Positions 35,052 through 46,659 are shown, numbered from the stretch's first letter. The stretch: DNA of 64,000 nt from Panulirus ornatus (GCF_036320965.1 NC_092230.1:48707094-48771093), one strand, 5' to 3'. Notes: generated from the letters alone by a model not told the origin. Numbers and translations: made by a program.

Positions 35052-36440
35052 AGTGCTTCTTGAAATGGTGGGTCCTGGCCTGCTTCTTGGCCGGTACTTC
35101 TTGCAGTGGTGGGTCTTGGCCTACTTGCTGGCCGGTACTTCTTGCAGTGGTGGGTCTTGGCCTGTTTGTTGGCTGGTGCTTCTTGCAGTGGTGGGTCTTG
35201 GCCTATTTGTAGGCCAGTAGTTCTTGTAGTGGTGGGTACAGGACTGCTTACTGGAAGGTGCTCCTTGCAGTGGTGGGTTGAGTCCTGATAAGTGGCAGGT
35301 GCTTCTTGCGGTGGTGGGTCCTGGCCTGTTTGATGGCAGGTACTTCTTGCAGTGGTGGGTCCTGGCCTGCTTGTTGGCAGGTACTTCTTGCAGTGGTGGG
35401 TCCTGGCCTGTTTAATGGCAGGTGCTTCATGCAGTGGTGGGTCCTGACCTGCTTGCTGGCAGGTGCTTCTTGCAGTGGTGAGTCCTGGCCTGTTTGATGA
35501 TAGGTGCTTCTTGCAGTGGTGGGTCCTGGCCTGTTTGATGGCAGGTACTTCTTGCAGTGGTGGGTCCTGACCTGCTTGTTGGCAGGTGCTTCTTGCAGTG
35601 GTGGATCCTAGCCTGTTTGATGGCAGGTGCTTCTTGCAGTGGTGGGTCCTGACCTCCTTGTTGGCAGGTGATTCTTGCAAAGGTGGGTCCTGGCCTGTTT
35701 GATGGCAAGTGCTTCTTGCAGTGGTGGGTCCTGACCTGCTTGTTGGCAGGTGCTTCTTCCAGTTGTGGGTCCTGGCCTGTTTGATGATAGGTGCTTCTTG
35801 CAGTGGTGGGTCCTGGCCTGCTTGTTGGCAGGTGCTTCCTTGCAGTGGTGGATCCTGGCCTGTTTGATGGCAGGAGCTTCTTGCAGTGGTGGGTCCTGGC
35901 CTACTTGTTGACAGGTGCTTCTTGCAGTGGTGGGTCCTGGCCTGATTGAGGCAGGTGCTTCTTGCAGTGGTGGGCCCTGGCCTGCTTTTTTGTAGGTACC
36001 CTTGAAGTAGTAAGTGCTGGTCCACTTGTAGGGCCGTGCCAGTTGCAGTGGTGGGTCCCGGTCTGCTTTTAGCAGAAGTGGGTCCGGCCCAGTTTGTTAG
36101 GAAAGGTGCTTCTTGCAGGGGTGGTTCCTGATATGCAGGATCTGGAGTGCTTGTGGAACCTGGCCAGCCTGCTGGCCGCTGTTTCTTGTAGTGATGGGCT
36201 CTGGTCTGCTTGTTTGAGGGTGCTTCTTGTAGTGATGGGCTCTGGTCTGCTTTTTGAGGTGGTGCTTCTTGTAGTGATGGGCCCTGGTCTGCTTGTTTGA
36301 GGGTGCTTCTTGTAGTGATGGGCTCTGGTCTGCTTTTTGAGGTGGTGCTTCTTGTAGTGATGGGCCCTGGTCTGCTTTTTGAGGTGGTGCTTCTTGCAGT
36401 GGTTGGTGCTGGTGGCTTTTGTGGTGGAGGGTCCTGGGCC
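35052..36440. repeat. 41-bp minisatellite, ~34 copies
   Basis: The unit contains ggtgcttcttgcagtggtgg and gtcctggcctgtttgatggc. Divergence rises toward the right (35940-36440), where lengths change and gtagtgatgggc replaces gcagtggtgggt. A local two-unit block repeats at 36190-36400. The 541-codon minus-strand frame through it is an artefact of the repeat. Confidence 0.94.
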
Positions 36441-36640
36441 AATGTGGTTGCTGGGTCAAAGGTCGTCTGGTGGCGGGTGTGTGGTGGTGGTGGTTGCTGT
36501 AGTCTATCTCCAGCTGGTTACTGAAAAGGGTTCTGGTTGCAGTGGGACACTCTGCTGGTTGCCGGGGTGGTCGTACCTACGTGGACGGCTGGGTACACTG
36601 TGGTTCTCCCAGTGGTGGTCTGTGGTAGATGACAGGGTGG

Positions 36641-36727
36641 TTCTCCTGGTGTTGGTTGTCATGGGAGGTTATTATCTTGTTGGTTGTCATGGGAGGTTAT
36701 TATCTTGTTGGTTGTCATGGGAGGTTA
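36641..36727. repeat. 28-bp tandem repeat, 3 copies
   Basis: Unit gttggttgtcatgggaggtt plus attatctt, exact in the three copies. Confidence 0.94.
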
Positions 36728-37745
36728 TATGAAGTTAAAGAATACACAGATGACACATACGTGGGAGACAGATCACAGTACAAAAGGCGACAACAGGAAA
36801 GTGTTCAGGGAAAGACTGACAACAGAGTACAAACAGGTAACCACACAGGTGGATGTGTAACGCCCACACCAACATATTCCAAAGAGTAACAATCAAGTGG
36901 AGGAACCGTTCCGCCTCCGCTGTCAGATGTGTCCCCCAAGGGTAGGGCGTCTGTTCCACGACTGTTTAAACATCATGAACAAAAGCATGGAACGAGACTA
37001 ACGAGGGAAAGTATAGTGAATAACACCAGAAACATTACGAGTTGCAGTCATCGGAGAAGACTACAGATATTAAGAGCCATTCACATTAGAGAGAAAGCAT
37101 CTTCATCAACATCGACAAACATTACCATCGCCATACAGTTCTTTAATAGCCCGCCAACAGAACGTAGATTAAATGCCGTTTTAGGACAGCTGACACGTCA
37201 TTGACCCGCCACAAGCTACCAAGTCCGCTACTCCTGGACAGGAGGAACACGTCACTGATCCATCCGGTCCTGGGTTACAATTGACAGAGAGAATCAGACG
37301 AGTCCAACCTGACCTCAACTCCACATCCGGACAATGACGGTCTCGCTTGGCTCAACTTTGTGTATTTAGTGATGGACTTTCTATATTCCTACCTCGTTTA
37401 ATATTGTTCTTCTGTGTTTCCTCAACTGTAAGTTTTTCTATATTTCTGTTTCCATATTTTGTATTTAGATTGTAACTCATACTAAGCTTCATAATATTGT
37501 TCATTTGTTCCGCTATTAATGTTTTCCTTTAGTTTAAAGTGCTATGTTTTTTTCCAAGTGTTTTTTATTTATATTTTGTTTACGTTTTACATATCACATG
37601 CAGGTTTTGTGACGCAGTTGTTTTTCTCCTTTTTGTAGATTCCTGATGATGCCTCCGTTAAGGCGAAAGATTGATATAAAATGGAAAACTCTATACAAGT
37701 GGTGTTTGGGCATCCACCTAATGGTAGAATAATACTGAGATTAGA
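36728..37745 (+). mobile_element. Probable Penelope-like retroelement remnant (C-terminal GIY-YIG region and 3' UTR)
   Basis: The plus strand around 36930-37204 encodes LFKHHEQKHGTRLTRESIVNNTRNI followed by RRRLQILRAIHIREK. The order of an H-x-H-like stretch, LTRExxxxNT, and a RLxIxEAlyIxxxxPxxN-like segment resembles the C-terminal end of the GIY-YIG endonuclease of Penelope-like elements. A stop and frame changes separate it from upstream TGGCVTP-type sequence near 36850, so the RT and the GIY-YIG N-terminus are missing or unrecognisable. The following ~500 bp has no open frame; cctgatgatgcctccg and gcgaaag near 37643-37670 look like the 3' region of such elements. The family call is tentative. 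Confidence 0.45.
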
Positions 37746-37842
37746 GAACATAAAAAAAGATTAATAATAAAAATAATAACTACATATGCTGTCGTATTCA
37801 ATTCTATGTGCATCAGAAAAGACCTGCTCCTACCTTACACAC

Positions 37843-37850
37843 ACCCATAT

Positions 37851-37939
<89 letters not shown>
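37843..37939. repeat. (CA)n(TA)n compound microsatellite
   Basis: About 12 CA units run into about 35 TA units. In minus orientation the TA part is the 3' tail of SINE-like copy 2. Confidence 0.95.
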
Positions 37940-37943
<4 letters not shown>

Positions 37944-38167
37944 CTAATCGCCATTTCCCGTATTAGCGAGGTAGCGTTAAGAACAGAGGATGAGGACTGG
38001 GCCTTTGAGGGAATATCCTCACCTGGCCCCCTTCTCTGTTTCTTCTTTTGGAAAAAAAAAAGAGAGGGGAGGATTTCCAGCCTCCCTCCCGCTCCCTCCC
38101 CTTTTAGTCGCCTTCTACGACACGCAGGGAATACGTGGGAAGTATTCTTTCTCCCCTATCCCCAGGG

Positions 38168-38168
<1 letters not shown>
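37940..38168 (-). mobile_element. SINE-like dispersed element, copy 2 (longer copy)
   Basis: About 230 bp bounded on both sides by (TA)n. It shares with 27387-27540 the gcgaggtagcg core (37966-37976), the aacagagga stretch, cctttgagggaatatcctca and cctggcccccttctctgtt. Beyond these it has a ctccctcccgctccctcc stretch, cgccttctacgacacgcagg and ctatccccaggga. It has no open frame. The module next to (TA)n resembles the 3' UTR of the LINE at 6540-6600. Whether it has a tRNA- or 5S-derived head is unclear; I could not find convincing A and B boxes. Confidence 0.75.

Positions 38169-38262
<94 letters not shown>
38169..38262. repeat. (TA)n microsatellite
   Basis: About 46 TA units at the other flank of SINE-like copy 2. 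Confidence 0.96.
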
Positions 38263-38264
<2 letters not shown>

Positions 38265-38579
38265 GATATATAATGTTCGTAATATCTGAGCGCCTTAGAA
38301 GAGAGCATAAAAGCGTGGAAGGAAGTTTGACCACAATGAGAGACTTTACCACACTGTGGCCACCACAAACAACGCATCATCACAACTGCCATTCCTCTCC
38401 ACAACACACGACACAGGTACACACATGCCTCATGGCCTGCCCTCCAGTACGTCAGGGGTGTAGTGTACCTGCCATAGTACACCCTACGGTACAGGTACAT
38501 GTGGTGCAAGTGTCGTCTGTGTTCTGTACCTGATACACACACGCCGGCACATTACACTGGCCAGGGTCCGTTTATCAGT
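38263..38579. other. Unique spacer, no gene recognised
   Basis: About 315 bp, no repeat structure apart from short TACC/GTAC motifs. Confidence 0.5.
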
Positions 38580-38848
38580 GTCTTCAGACCTCCAGACCTG
38601 TTGCTTCAGACCTTCAGACCTGTTGCTTCCTCAGACCTCCAGACCTGTTGTTTCAGACCTCCAGACCTGTTGCTTCAGACATTCAGACCTGTTGCTTCCT
38701 CAGACCTCCAGACCTGTTGTTTCAGACCTCCAGACCTGTTGCTTCAGACATTCAGACCTGTTGCTTCCTCAGACCTCCAGACCTGTTGTTTCAGACCTCC
38801 AGACCTGTTGTTTCAGACCTCCAGACCTGTTGCTTCAGACCTCCAGAC
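38580..38848. repeat. 22/25-bp minisatellite with 69-bp higher order
   Basis: Monomers cagacctccagacctgttg plus ttt or ctt (22 bp) and a 25-bp form ending cttcct are ordered 22+22+25. Block starts at 38631, 38700 and 38769 show an exact 69-bp higher-order period. Confidence 0.95.
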
Positions 38849-38902
38849 TCTGATCCTCTTCTTATCAATATCTGTATAAAATTCTTTGTATATTTCTAGT
38901 AC

Positions 38903-39440
38903 AGTACCCCTGTATATGTACATATATCCCTACTGTACCCCTGTATATGTACATATATCCCTACTGTACCCCTGTATATGTACATATATCCCTACTGTAC
39001 CCCTGTATATGTACATATATCCCTACAGTACCCCTGTATATGTACATATATCCCTACAGTACCCCTGTATATGTACATATATCCCTACTGTGCCCCTGTA
39101 TATGTACATATATCCCTACTGTACCCCTGTATATGTACATATATCCCTACAGTACCCCTGTATATGTACATATATCCCTACTGTACCCCTGTATATGTAT
39201 ATATAGCCCTACTGTACCCCTGTATATGTATATATATCCCTACTGTACCCCTGTATATGTATATATATCCCTACTGTACCCCTGTATATGTATATATATC
39301 CCTACTGTACTCCTGTATATGTATATATATCCCTACTGTACCCCTGTATATGTATATATATCCCTACTGTACCCCTGCATATGTATATATATCCCTACTG
39401 TACTCCAGTATATGTACATACATTCCCACTGTATCCATGT
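38903..39440. repeat. 31-bp minisatellite, ~17 copies
   Basis: Unit cccctgtatatgtacatata plus tccctactgta. The left half uses gtacata and the right half (from about 39190) uses gtatata, so the two halves were homogenised separately. Confidence 0.96.
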
Positions 39441-39599
39441 ATAATATGTACATATATACCTACTGGTGCCCCTGTATATATACATATATCCCATGTATCA
39501 TCTACCTCTGTACACACCATGAACAGTAACCCAGCCACTGCCCATGTCTTGTGAACCTCTACCTGCCTGGCCATACATGGCTCCTCCTGACACCCACCT
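39441..39599. other. Short unique spacer
   Basis: About 160 bp with no gene or clear repeat. Confidence 0.5.
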
Positions 39600-39910
39600 A
39601 TCTTACTGTACACACCCACTGTACACCATGCGCCTGCTTCCACCTACATACCCACTGTACACCTTGTGCCTGCCTCCACCTACACACACTGTACACCTTA
39701 TGACTGCCCCACCTATACACCCACTGTACACCTTGTGCCTGCCTCCACTTACACACCCACTGTACACCTTATGACTGACCCTCCTACACATCCACTGTAC
39801 ACCATAAGCCTGCCTCCACCTACACACCCACTGTACATCTTATGACTGCCCCACCTACACACCCACTGTACACCTTATGACAGCCTCCACCTACACACCC
39901 ACTGTAAACT
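39600..39910. repeat. Degenerate ~39-bp minisatellite, ~8 copies
   Basis: Core cacccactgtacaccttatg and cctgcctccacctacacacc, with copies diverged in length and sequence. Confidence 0.88.
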
Positions 39911-40280
39911 CTGTGCTTGCCCCCAGTTGTGTACCCGCCACCCATACTCTCACGCAAGTAATATGTTGGTGTAAGTAATGAAGCTGCCAAAATGTCACGT
40001 CACTTTCCACTTGGGATTGCTATCATCATTATGTACCCAGTATATCATCATACGTATATCATGAATTATGTACCCAGTATATCATCATACGTACCCATTA
40101 TATCATCATACGTATATCATGTATTATGTACCCAGTATATCATCATACGTATATCATGTATTATGTATGTCATGTAATCTACACCTTCCCCCAGTACCCC
40201 CCCCCCGTCTCACCAAAGTGTATGCTGTAGTTCCTGTATGTGACATGATCAAGCTAACGAGGTTACCATCATCAACACAC
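39911..40280. repeat. ~37-bp degenerate repeat and spacer
   Basis: Three to four imperfect copies of a unit with tacccagtatatcatcatac and gtatatcatg at about 40030-40172. The remaining bases are unique, with a C run at 40197-40207. Confidence 0.85.
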
Positions 40281-40690
40281 CATGGTACCCCTGTCTATGT
40301 ACCTCCCATGTTACCTCCATGGTACCCCTGTCTATGTACCTCCCATGTTACCTCCATGGTACCCCTGTCTATGTACCTCCATGGTACCCCTGTCTATGTA
40401 CCTCCCATGTTACCTCCATGGTACCCCTGTCTATGTACCTCCCATGTTACCTCCATGGTACCCCTGTCTATGTACCTCCCATGTTACCTCCATGGTACCC
40501 CTGTCTATGTACCTCCCATGTTACCTCCATGGTACCCCTGTCTATGTACCTCCCATGTTACCTCCATGGTACCCCTGTCTATGTACCTCCCATGTTACCT
40601 CCATGGTACCCCTGTCTATGTACCTCCCATGTTACCTCCATGGTACCCCTGTCTATGTACCTCCATGGTACCCCTGTCTATGTACCTCCT
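40281..40690. repeat. 37-bp minisatellite, ~11 copies
   Basis: Unit ccatggtacccctgtctatg plus tacctcccatgttacct. Two copies lack the 14-16 bp cccatgttacct portion (near 40377 and 40661). GGTACC and CCATGG palindromes overlap in each unit. Confidence 0.96.
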
Positions 40691-40794
40691 ATGTAATATA
40701 GAAATGCGAGTTATATCCCCCTCTCTGTGAGGGGCCCCCCGCCCCCCCCCCTACACGACCCTCGTATATACCACAACAACCATCATTCCCCTCA
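40691..40794. other. Short spacer with C run
   Basis: About 100 bp between two arrays, with a long C-rich run at about 40736-40752. Confidence 0.6.
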
Positions 40795-41824
40795 CCACCG
40801 CCACCCATCACCACTACCACCATCTCTACCACCATTACCACCATCTCTACCACACCTACCACCATCTCTACCACCATTACCACCATCTCTACCACACCTA
40901 CCACCATCTCTACCACAGCTATCACCATCTCTACCACAGCTACCACCATCTCTACCACCACTACCACCATCTCTACCACCACCATCTCTACCACCATCTC
41001 TACCACAACTACCGCCAACTACCACAACTACCACCATCTCTACCACAACTACCACCATCTTTACCACAACTACCGCCAACACTACCACAACTACCACCAT
41101 CTCTACCACAACTACCGCCAACTCTACCACAGCTACCACCATCTCTACCACACCTACCACCATCTCTACCACAGCTATCACCATCTCTACCACAGCTACC
41201 ACCATCTCTACCACCACTACCACCATCTCTACCACAACTACCACCATCTCTACCACAACTACCGCCAACTCTACCACAACTACCACCATCTCTACCACAA
41301 CTACCACCATCTTTACCACAACTACCGCCAACACTACCACAACTACCACCATCTCTACCACAACTACCGCCAACTCTACCACAGCTACCACCATCTCTAC
41401 CACACCTACCACCATCTCTACCACAGCTATCACCATCTCTACCACAGCTACCACCATCTCTACCACACCTACCACCATCTCTACCACAACTACCACCATC
41501 TCTACCACAACTACCGCCAACTCTACCACAACTACCGCCAACTCTACCACAACTACCGCCAAGTCTACCACAACTACCACAATCTCTACCACAACTACCA
41601 CCATCTCTACCACAACTACCACCATCTCTACCACAGCTACCACCATCTCTACCACAACTACCACCATCTCTACCACAGCTACCACCATCTCTACCACAAC
41701 TACCACCATCTCTACCACAGCTACCACCATCTCTACCACACCTACCACCATCTCTACCACAACTACCACCATCTCTACCACAACTACCACCATCTCTACC
41801 ACAACTACCGCCAACTCTACCACC
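40795..41824. repeat. 21-bp minisatellite, ~49 copies
   Basis: Unit accaccatctctaccacaac plus t, with accgccaac, agctatc and cacctac variants. A block of about ten units with the agctatc and ctttacc markers is present at least twice (from about 41040 and from about 41290), and part of it also near 40900. Unit length 21 leaves both strands open (Thr-rich on plus; Gly/Cys/Arg/Asp or Val/Glu/Met on minus). Confidence 0.95.
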
Positions 41825-41922
41825 AGAAGCAGCGGGGTGCCAGCCTGACCCCCCCCCCCCGCCCCTGGGACAGTAGAGGGTGGTAACCCCACCAAACATG
41901 GCGCCCGGCTGACGCATGCCCC

Positions 41923-41996
41923 TTATAAAACATATGACGTCACAAATGCCCCAATATGACGTCATGATCACGTGAAAGAGACGTGCAGTGACGTCA
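41923..41996 (-). promoter_or_regulatory. CRE/E-box cluster next to a TATA-like motif
   Basis: Three perfect TGACGTCA palindromes occur at 41935-41942, 41957-41964 and 41989-41996, with a CACGTG E-box at 41969-41974. A TTTTATAA motif reads on the minus strand at 41930-41923. TGACGTCA is the CREB/ATF site and CACGTG the bHLH site. Read on the minus strand, the CREs lie upstream of the TATA-like box, which is the order expected of a core promoter. An ATG with G at -3 follows near 41899, and its frame runs directly into the 21-bp array, so a real gene is doubtful. The function is inferred from motifs only. Confidence 0.35.
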
Positions 41997-42227
41997 CGAG
42001 ATGGGGATGGGGATGGGGGGGGGGGTTGAGCAGGCAACTCTGCCAAGTGGCCAACCGTCCATACCCTACCTGCCTGGTACCCCCCCCCCACACACACAGT
42101 GCCTTATGCATCAAGGGGTAAACCCCCCCCCCCCCTCCCCCCCGACCAGTCACCTCGCGCAGCACAGGTCACCTGACCCAGGTGACCTGTGCTGCCCTAG
42201 TACCTGGTATAATGACCACCATACCCG
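41997..42227. other. Spacer with G and C homopolymer runs
   Basis: G run near 42015-42025 and C runs near 42080-42090 and 42125-42143. A ~15-bp inverted repeat around 42164-42194 (caggtcacctgac and gacctgtgctg surroundings) may form a small hairpin. No gene. Confidence 0.6.
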
Positions 42228-44075
42228 GTCCTTCCCCTGGGTGGTAGTGTAGGTGGTGTATCTTCCCCTGGGTGGTAGTGTAGATGGTGTATCTTCCCCT
42301 GAGTGGTAGTATAGGGGGTGTACCTTCCCCTGGGTGGTAGTGTAGGGGGTGTACCTTCCCCTGGGTGGTAGTGTAGGTGGTGTATCTTCCCCTGGGTGGT
42401 AGTGTAGGTGGTGTATCTTCCCCTGGGTGGTAGTGTAGGTGGTGTATCTTCCCCTGGGTGGTAGTGTAGGTGGTGTACCTTCCCCTGGGTGGTAGTGTAG
42501 GTGATGTATCTTCCCCTGGGTGGTAGTGTAGGGGGTGTATCTTCCCCTGGGTGGTAGTGTAGGGGGTGTACCTTCCCCTGGGTGGTAGTGTAGGTGGTGT
42601 ATCTTCTCCTGGGTGGTAGTGTAGGTGGTGTACCTTCCCCTGGGTGGTAGTGTAGGTGATGTATCTTCCCCTGGGTGGTAGTGTAGGTGGTGTACCTTCC
42701 CCTGGGTGGTAGTGTAGGTGATGTATCTTCCCCTGGGTGGTAGTGTAGGTGGTGTACCTTCCCCTGAGTGGTAGTATATGGGGTGTACCTTCCCCTGGGC
42801 GGTAGTGTAGATGGTGTACCTTCCCCTGAGCGGTAGTGTACGGGGTGTACCTTCCCCTGGGTGGTAGTACAGGGGTTGTATCTTCCCCTGGGCGGTAGTG
42901 TAGATGGTGTACCTTCCCCTGGGTGGTAGTGTAGATGGTGTATCTTCCCCTGGGTGGTAGTGTAGGTGGTGTACCTTCCCCTGAGTGGTAGTATATGGGG
43001 TGTACCTTCCCCTGGGTGGTAGCGTAGGGGTGTACCTTCCCCTGGGTGGTAGTGTAGGTGGTGTACCTTCCCTAAGTGGTAGTACAGGGGGTGTACCTTC
43101 CCCTGGGTGGTAGTGTAGGGGGTGTATCTTCCCCTGGGTGGTAGTGTAGGTGGTGTATCTTCCCCTGGGTGGTAGTGTAGGTGATGTATCTTCCCCTGGG
43201 TGGTAGTGTAGGTGATGTATCTTCCCCTGGGTGGTAGTGTAGGGGGTGTATCTTCCCCTGGGTGGTAGTGTAGGGGGTGTACCTTCCCCTGGGTGGTAGT
43301 GTAGGGGGTGTATCTTCCCCTGGGTGGTAGTGTAGGGGGTGTATCTTCCCCTGAGTGGTAGTATAGGGGGTGTACCTTCCCCTGGGTGGTAGTGTAGGGG
43401 GTGTATCTTCCTTTGGGTGGTAGTGTAGGTGGTGTATCTTCCCCTGGGTGGTAGTGTAGGGGATGTATCTCCTGGGTGGTAGTGTAGGGGGTGTACCTTC
43501 CCCTGGGTGGTAGTGAAGGTGGTGTATCTTCCCCTGGGTGGTAGTGTAGGGGGTGTATCTTCCCCTGGATGGTAGTGAAGGTGGTGTATCTTCCCCTGGG
43601 TGGTAGTGTAGGGGGTGTACCTTCCCCTGGATGGTAGTGAAGGTGGTGTATCTTCCCCTGGGTGGTAGTGTAGGTGGTGTATCTTCCCCTGGGTGGTAGT
43701 GTAGGGGGTGTACCTTCCCCTGGATGGTAGTGAAGGTGGTGTATCTTCCCCTGGGTGGTAGTGTAGGTGGTGTATCTTCCCCTGGGTGGTAGTGTAGGGG
43801 GTGTGCCTTCCCCTGGGTGGTGGTGTAGGTGGTGTATCTTCCCCTGGGTGGTAGTGAAGGGGGTGTATCTTCCCCTGGGTGGTGGTGTAGGTGGTGTATC
43901 TTCCCCTGGGTGGTAGTGAAGGGGGTGTATCTTCCCCTGGGTGGTGGTGTAGGTGGTGTATCTTCCCCTGGGTGGTAGTGAAGGGGGTGTAGCTTCCCCT
44001 GGGTGGTAGTGTAGGGGGTGTAGCTTCCCCTGGGTGGTAGTGAAGGGGGTGTAGCTTCCCCAGGGTGGCAATACA
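42228..44075. repeat. 31-bp minisatellite, ~59 copies
   Basis: Unit cttcccctgggtggtagtgt plus aggtggtgtat. Variants (agggggtgtacc, agtgaagg, gtggtggtgt) recur as blocks, for example a two- to three-unit block repeated at 43840-43990 and another at 43560-43760. All minus-strand frames are open because three units contain no stop there. Confidence 0.96.
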
Positions 44076-44489
44076 AGGGGAGCTCTTCCCCCTGAGGGAG
44101 GGCGGTGTGGGCCCTCCCTGTGGCTAGCGGGAGCTCGCACCTCAGCTGCCCGGGACAAGGGGAGTATGAAGGGGGTAACCCTTACCTCCCCTGGCCAGAG
44201 GGGCGGTATTCCCCTGCTCCCCTCCACAGTGAGGAATAGGTAGGGAGAGTGACCCTTACCTCACCCTGCCCCAGGGGCGGTCCTCCCCTGCCCTCACCAC
44301 ACCCTCGGCTTCTATAACGGTGCGCCGCATTAGGCCTACCGCCCGCCTCACCCCCCCCCCCCCGCAAGCCTAACTCACCCTAATCCCCCCCACACGGTCG
44401 GGGGCCCCCCCTCGCCTGCTGCCGGGCGAAGGGAGAGACGCAACCCTGCCTGCCTGGCCACGAACCCTGATCATGGTTCCTCCCTACTA
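44076..44489. other. GC-rich unique spacer
   Basis: About 400 bp with a C run at 44350-44363. A ~120-bp segment (near 44155-44210 and 44240-44290) is imperfectly duplicated around ccttacctcccctggcc. No gene recognised. Confidence 0.55.
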
Positions 44490-46095
44490 CACTGTGCTGT
44501 GGTGGTGGGTCGTACACTGTGTGGTGTGGTGGTGGGTCGTACACTGTGTGGTGATGGTGGGTCGTACACTGTGTGGTGATGGTGGGTCGTACACTGTGTG
44601 GTGTGGTGGTGGTGGGTCGTACACTGTGTGGTGTGGTGGTGGTGGGATCGTACACTGTGTGGTGTGGTGGTGGTGGTGGTGGGTCGTACACTGTGTGGTG
44701 TGATGGTGGAGGGATTGTACACTGTGTGGTGTGGTGTGGTGGTCGTGGGTCGTACACGGTGTGGTGTGGTGGTGGTGGTGGTGGGTCGTACACTGTGTGG
44801 TGTGGTGGTGGTGGGTCGTACACTGTGTGGTGTGGTGGTGGTGGGATCGTACACTGTGTGGTGTGGTGGTGGTGGTGGTGGGTCGTACACTGTGTGGTGT
44901 GGTGGTGGTGGGATCGTACACTGTGTGGTGTGGTGGTGGTGGTGGTGGGTCGTACACTGTGTGGTGTGGTGTGGTGGTCGTGGGTCGTACACGGTGTGGT
45001 GTGGTGGTGGTGGTGGGTCGTACACTGTGTGGTGTGGTGGTGGTGGGTCGTACACTGTGTGGTGTGATGGTGGTGGGATCGTACACTGTGTGGTGTGGTG
45101 TGGTGGTCGTGGGTCGTACACGGTGTGGTGTGGTGGTGGTGGTGGGTCGTACACTGTGTGGTGTGGTGGTGGTAGTATCGTACACTGTGTGGTGTGGTGG
45201 TGGTGGTGGGTCGTACACTGTGTGGTGGTGGTGGTGGGATCGTACACTGTGTGGTGTGACGGTGGTGGTGGTAGTATCGTACACTGTGTGGTGTGACGGT
45301 GGTGGTGGTAGTATCGTACACTGTGTGGTGTGACGGTGGTGGTGGTAGTATCGTACACTGTGTGGTGTGGTGGTGGTGGTGGGATCGTACACTGTGTGGT
45401 GTGACGGTGGTGGTGGCAGTATCGTACACTGTGTGGTGTGGTGGTGGTGGTGGTGGTGGGATCGTACACTGTGTGGTGTGACGGTGGTGGTGGTAGTATC
45501 GTACACTGTGTGGTGTGGTGGTGGTGGTGGGATCGTACACTGTGTGGTGTGACGGTGGTGGTGATAGTATCGTACACTGTGTGGTGTGACGGTGGTGGTG
45601 GGATCGTACACTGTGTGGTGTGGTGGTGGTGATAGTATCGTACACTGTGTGGTGTGACGGTGGTGGTGATAGTATCGTACACTGTGTGGTGTGACGGTGG
45701 TGGTGGGATCGTACACTGTGTGGTGTGACGGTGGTGGTGATAGTATCGTACACTGTGTGGTGTGACGGTGGTGGTGGTAGTATCGTACACTGTGTGGTGT
45801 GACGGTGGTGGTGGTAGTATCGTACACTGTGTGGTGTGGTGGTGGTGGTGGGATCGTACACTGTGTGGTGTGACGGTGGTGGTGGTAGTATCGTACACTG
45901 TGTGGTGTGGTGGTGGTGGTGGGATCGTACACTGTGTGGTGTGACGGTGGTGGTGGTAGTATCGTACACTGTGTGGTGTGGTGGTGGTGGTGGGATCGTA
46001 CACTGTGTGGTGTGACGGTGGTGTTGGTAGTATCGTACACTGTGTGGTGTGGTGGTGGTGATGGTGGGTCGTACACTGTGTGGTGTGATGGATGA
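44490..46095. repeat. 30-42 bp minisatellite with internal (GTG)n expansion
   Basis: Each unit has a fixed part, tcgtacactgtgtggtgtg, followed by a variable (GTG)n or acggtggtggtg tract ending gggatcg or agtatcg. Most length change is in steps of 3. The left half (to about 45200) ends units in gggtcg; the right half alternates gggatcg and agtatcg. Because the steps are triplets, open frames persist on both strands. Confidence 0.95.
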
Positions 46096-46147
46096 ACTGG
46101 GTTGACCGATACACGGCCGGGGAAATACCGGGAAACCCCGTGTGGTG
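46096..46147. other. Short spacer
   Basis: About 50 bp of unique DNA separating two arrays. Confidence 0.5.
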
Positions 46148-46169
46148 AACAGCCACACACCAGGACACA

Positions 46170-46204
<35 letters not shown>

Positions 46205-46562
46205 AGGACACACCACACACACACACACCAGGACACACCACACACACACACCAGGACACACCACACACACACACCACACACACACACCAGGACACACCAC
46301 ACACACACACCAGGACACACCACACACACACACACCAGGACACACCACACACACACACACCAGGACACACCACACACACACACCAGGACACACCACACAC
46401 ACACACCAGGACACACCACACACACACACCACACACACACACCAGGACACACCACACACACACACCAGGACACACCACACACACACACCAGGACACACCA
46501 CACACACACACACCAGGACACACCACACACACACACACCAGGACACACCACACACACACACA
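46148..46562. repeat. 22-30 bp (CA)n-containing minisatellite
   Basis: Unit accaggacacaccacacac with a variable CA run, about 17 copies. A block lacking one caggacacac copy (caccacacacacac) repeats at 46261 and 46420, indicating duplication of about 160 bp. Confidence 0.94.
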
Positions 46563-46659
46563 GTGTAAGGTGTTGTGTCATGCCGCCAGGTTACTGGGGA
46601 ATGTAATGTCCACCTCGCGATTGGGGAATGTTTATAGATGTATATAGTGCTAACCAAAC

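Noticed and set aside
41009..42097. Gly/Cys/Arg/Asp repeat protein driven by the CRE cluster
   Set aside because: The frame after the candidate ATG is the 21-bp array, open on both strands. Without transcript evidence I keep the regulatory cluster only as a motif observation.
42197..44227. A 676-codon Thr/His/Pro-rich minus-strand frame
   Set aside because: It is a 31-residue repeat equal to three 31-bp DNA units: array structure, not selection on protein.
44380..46657. Very long His/Thr/Pro and Cys/Val-rich frames on both strands
   Set aside because: Product of (GTG)n and (CA)n triplet- or dinucleotide-rich arrays; several frames are open at once.
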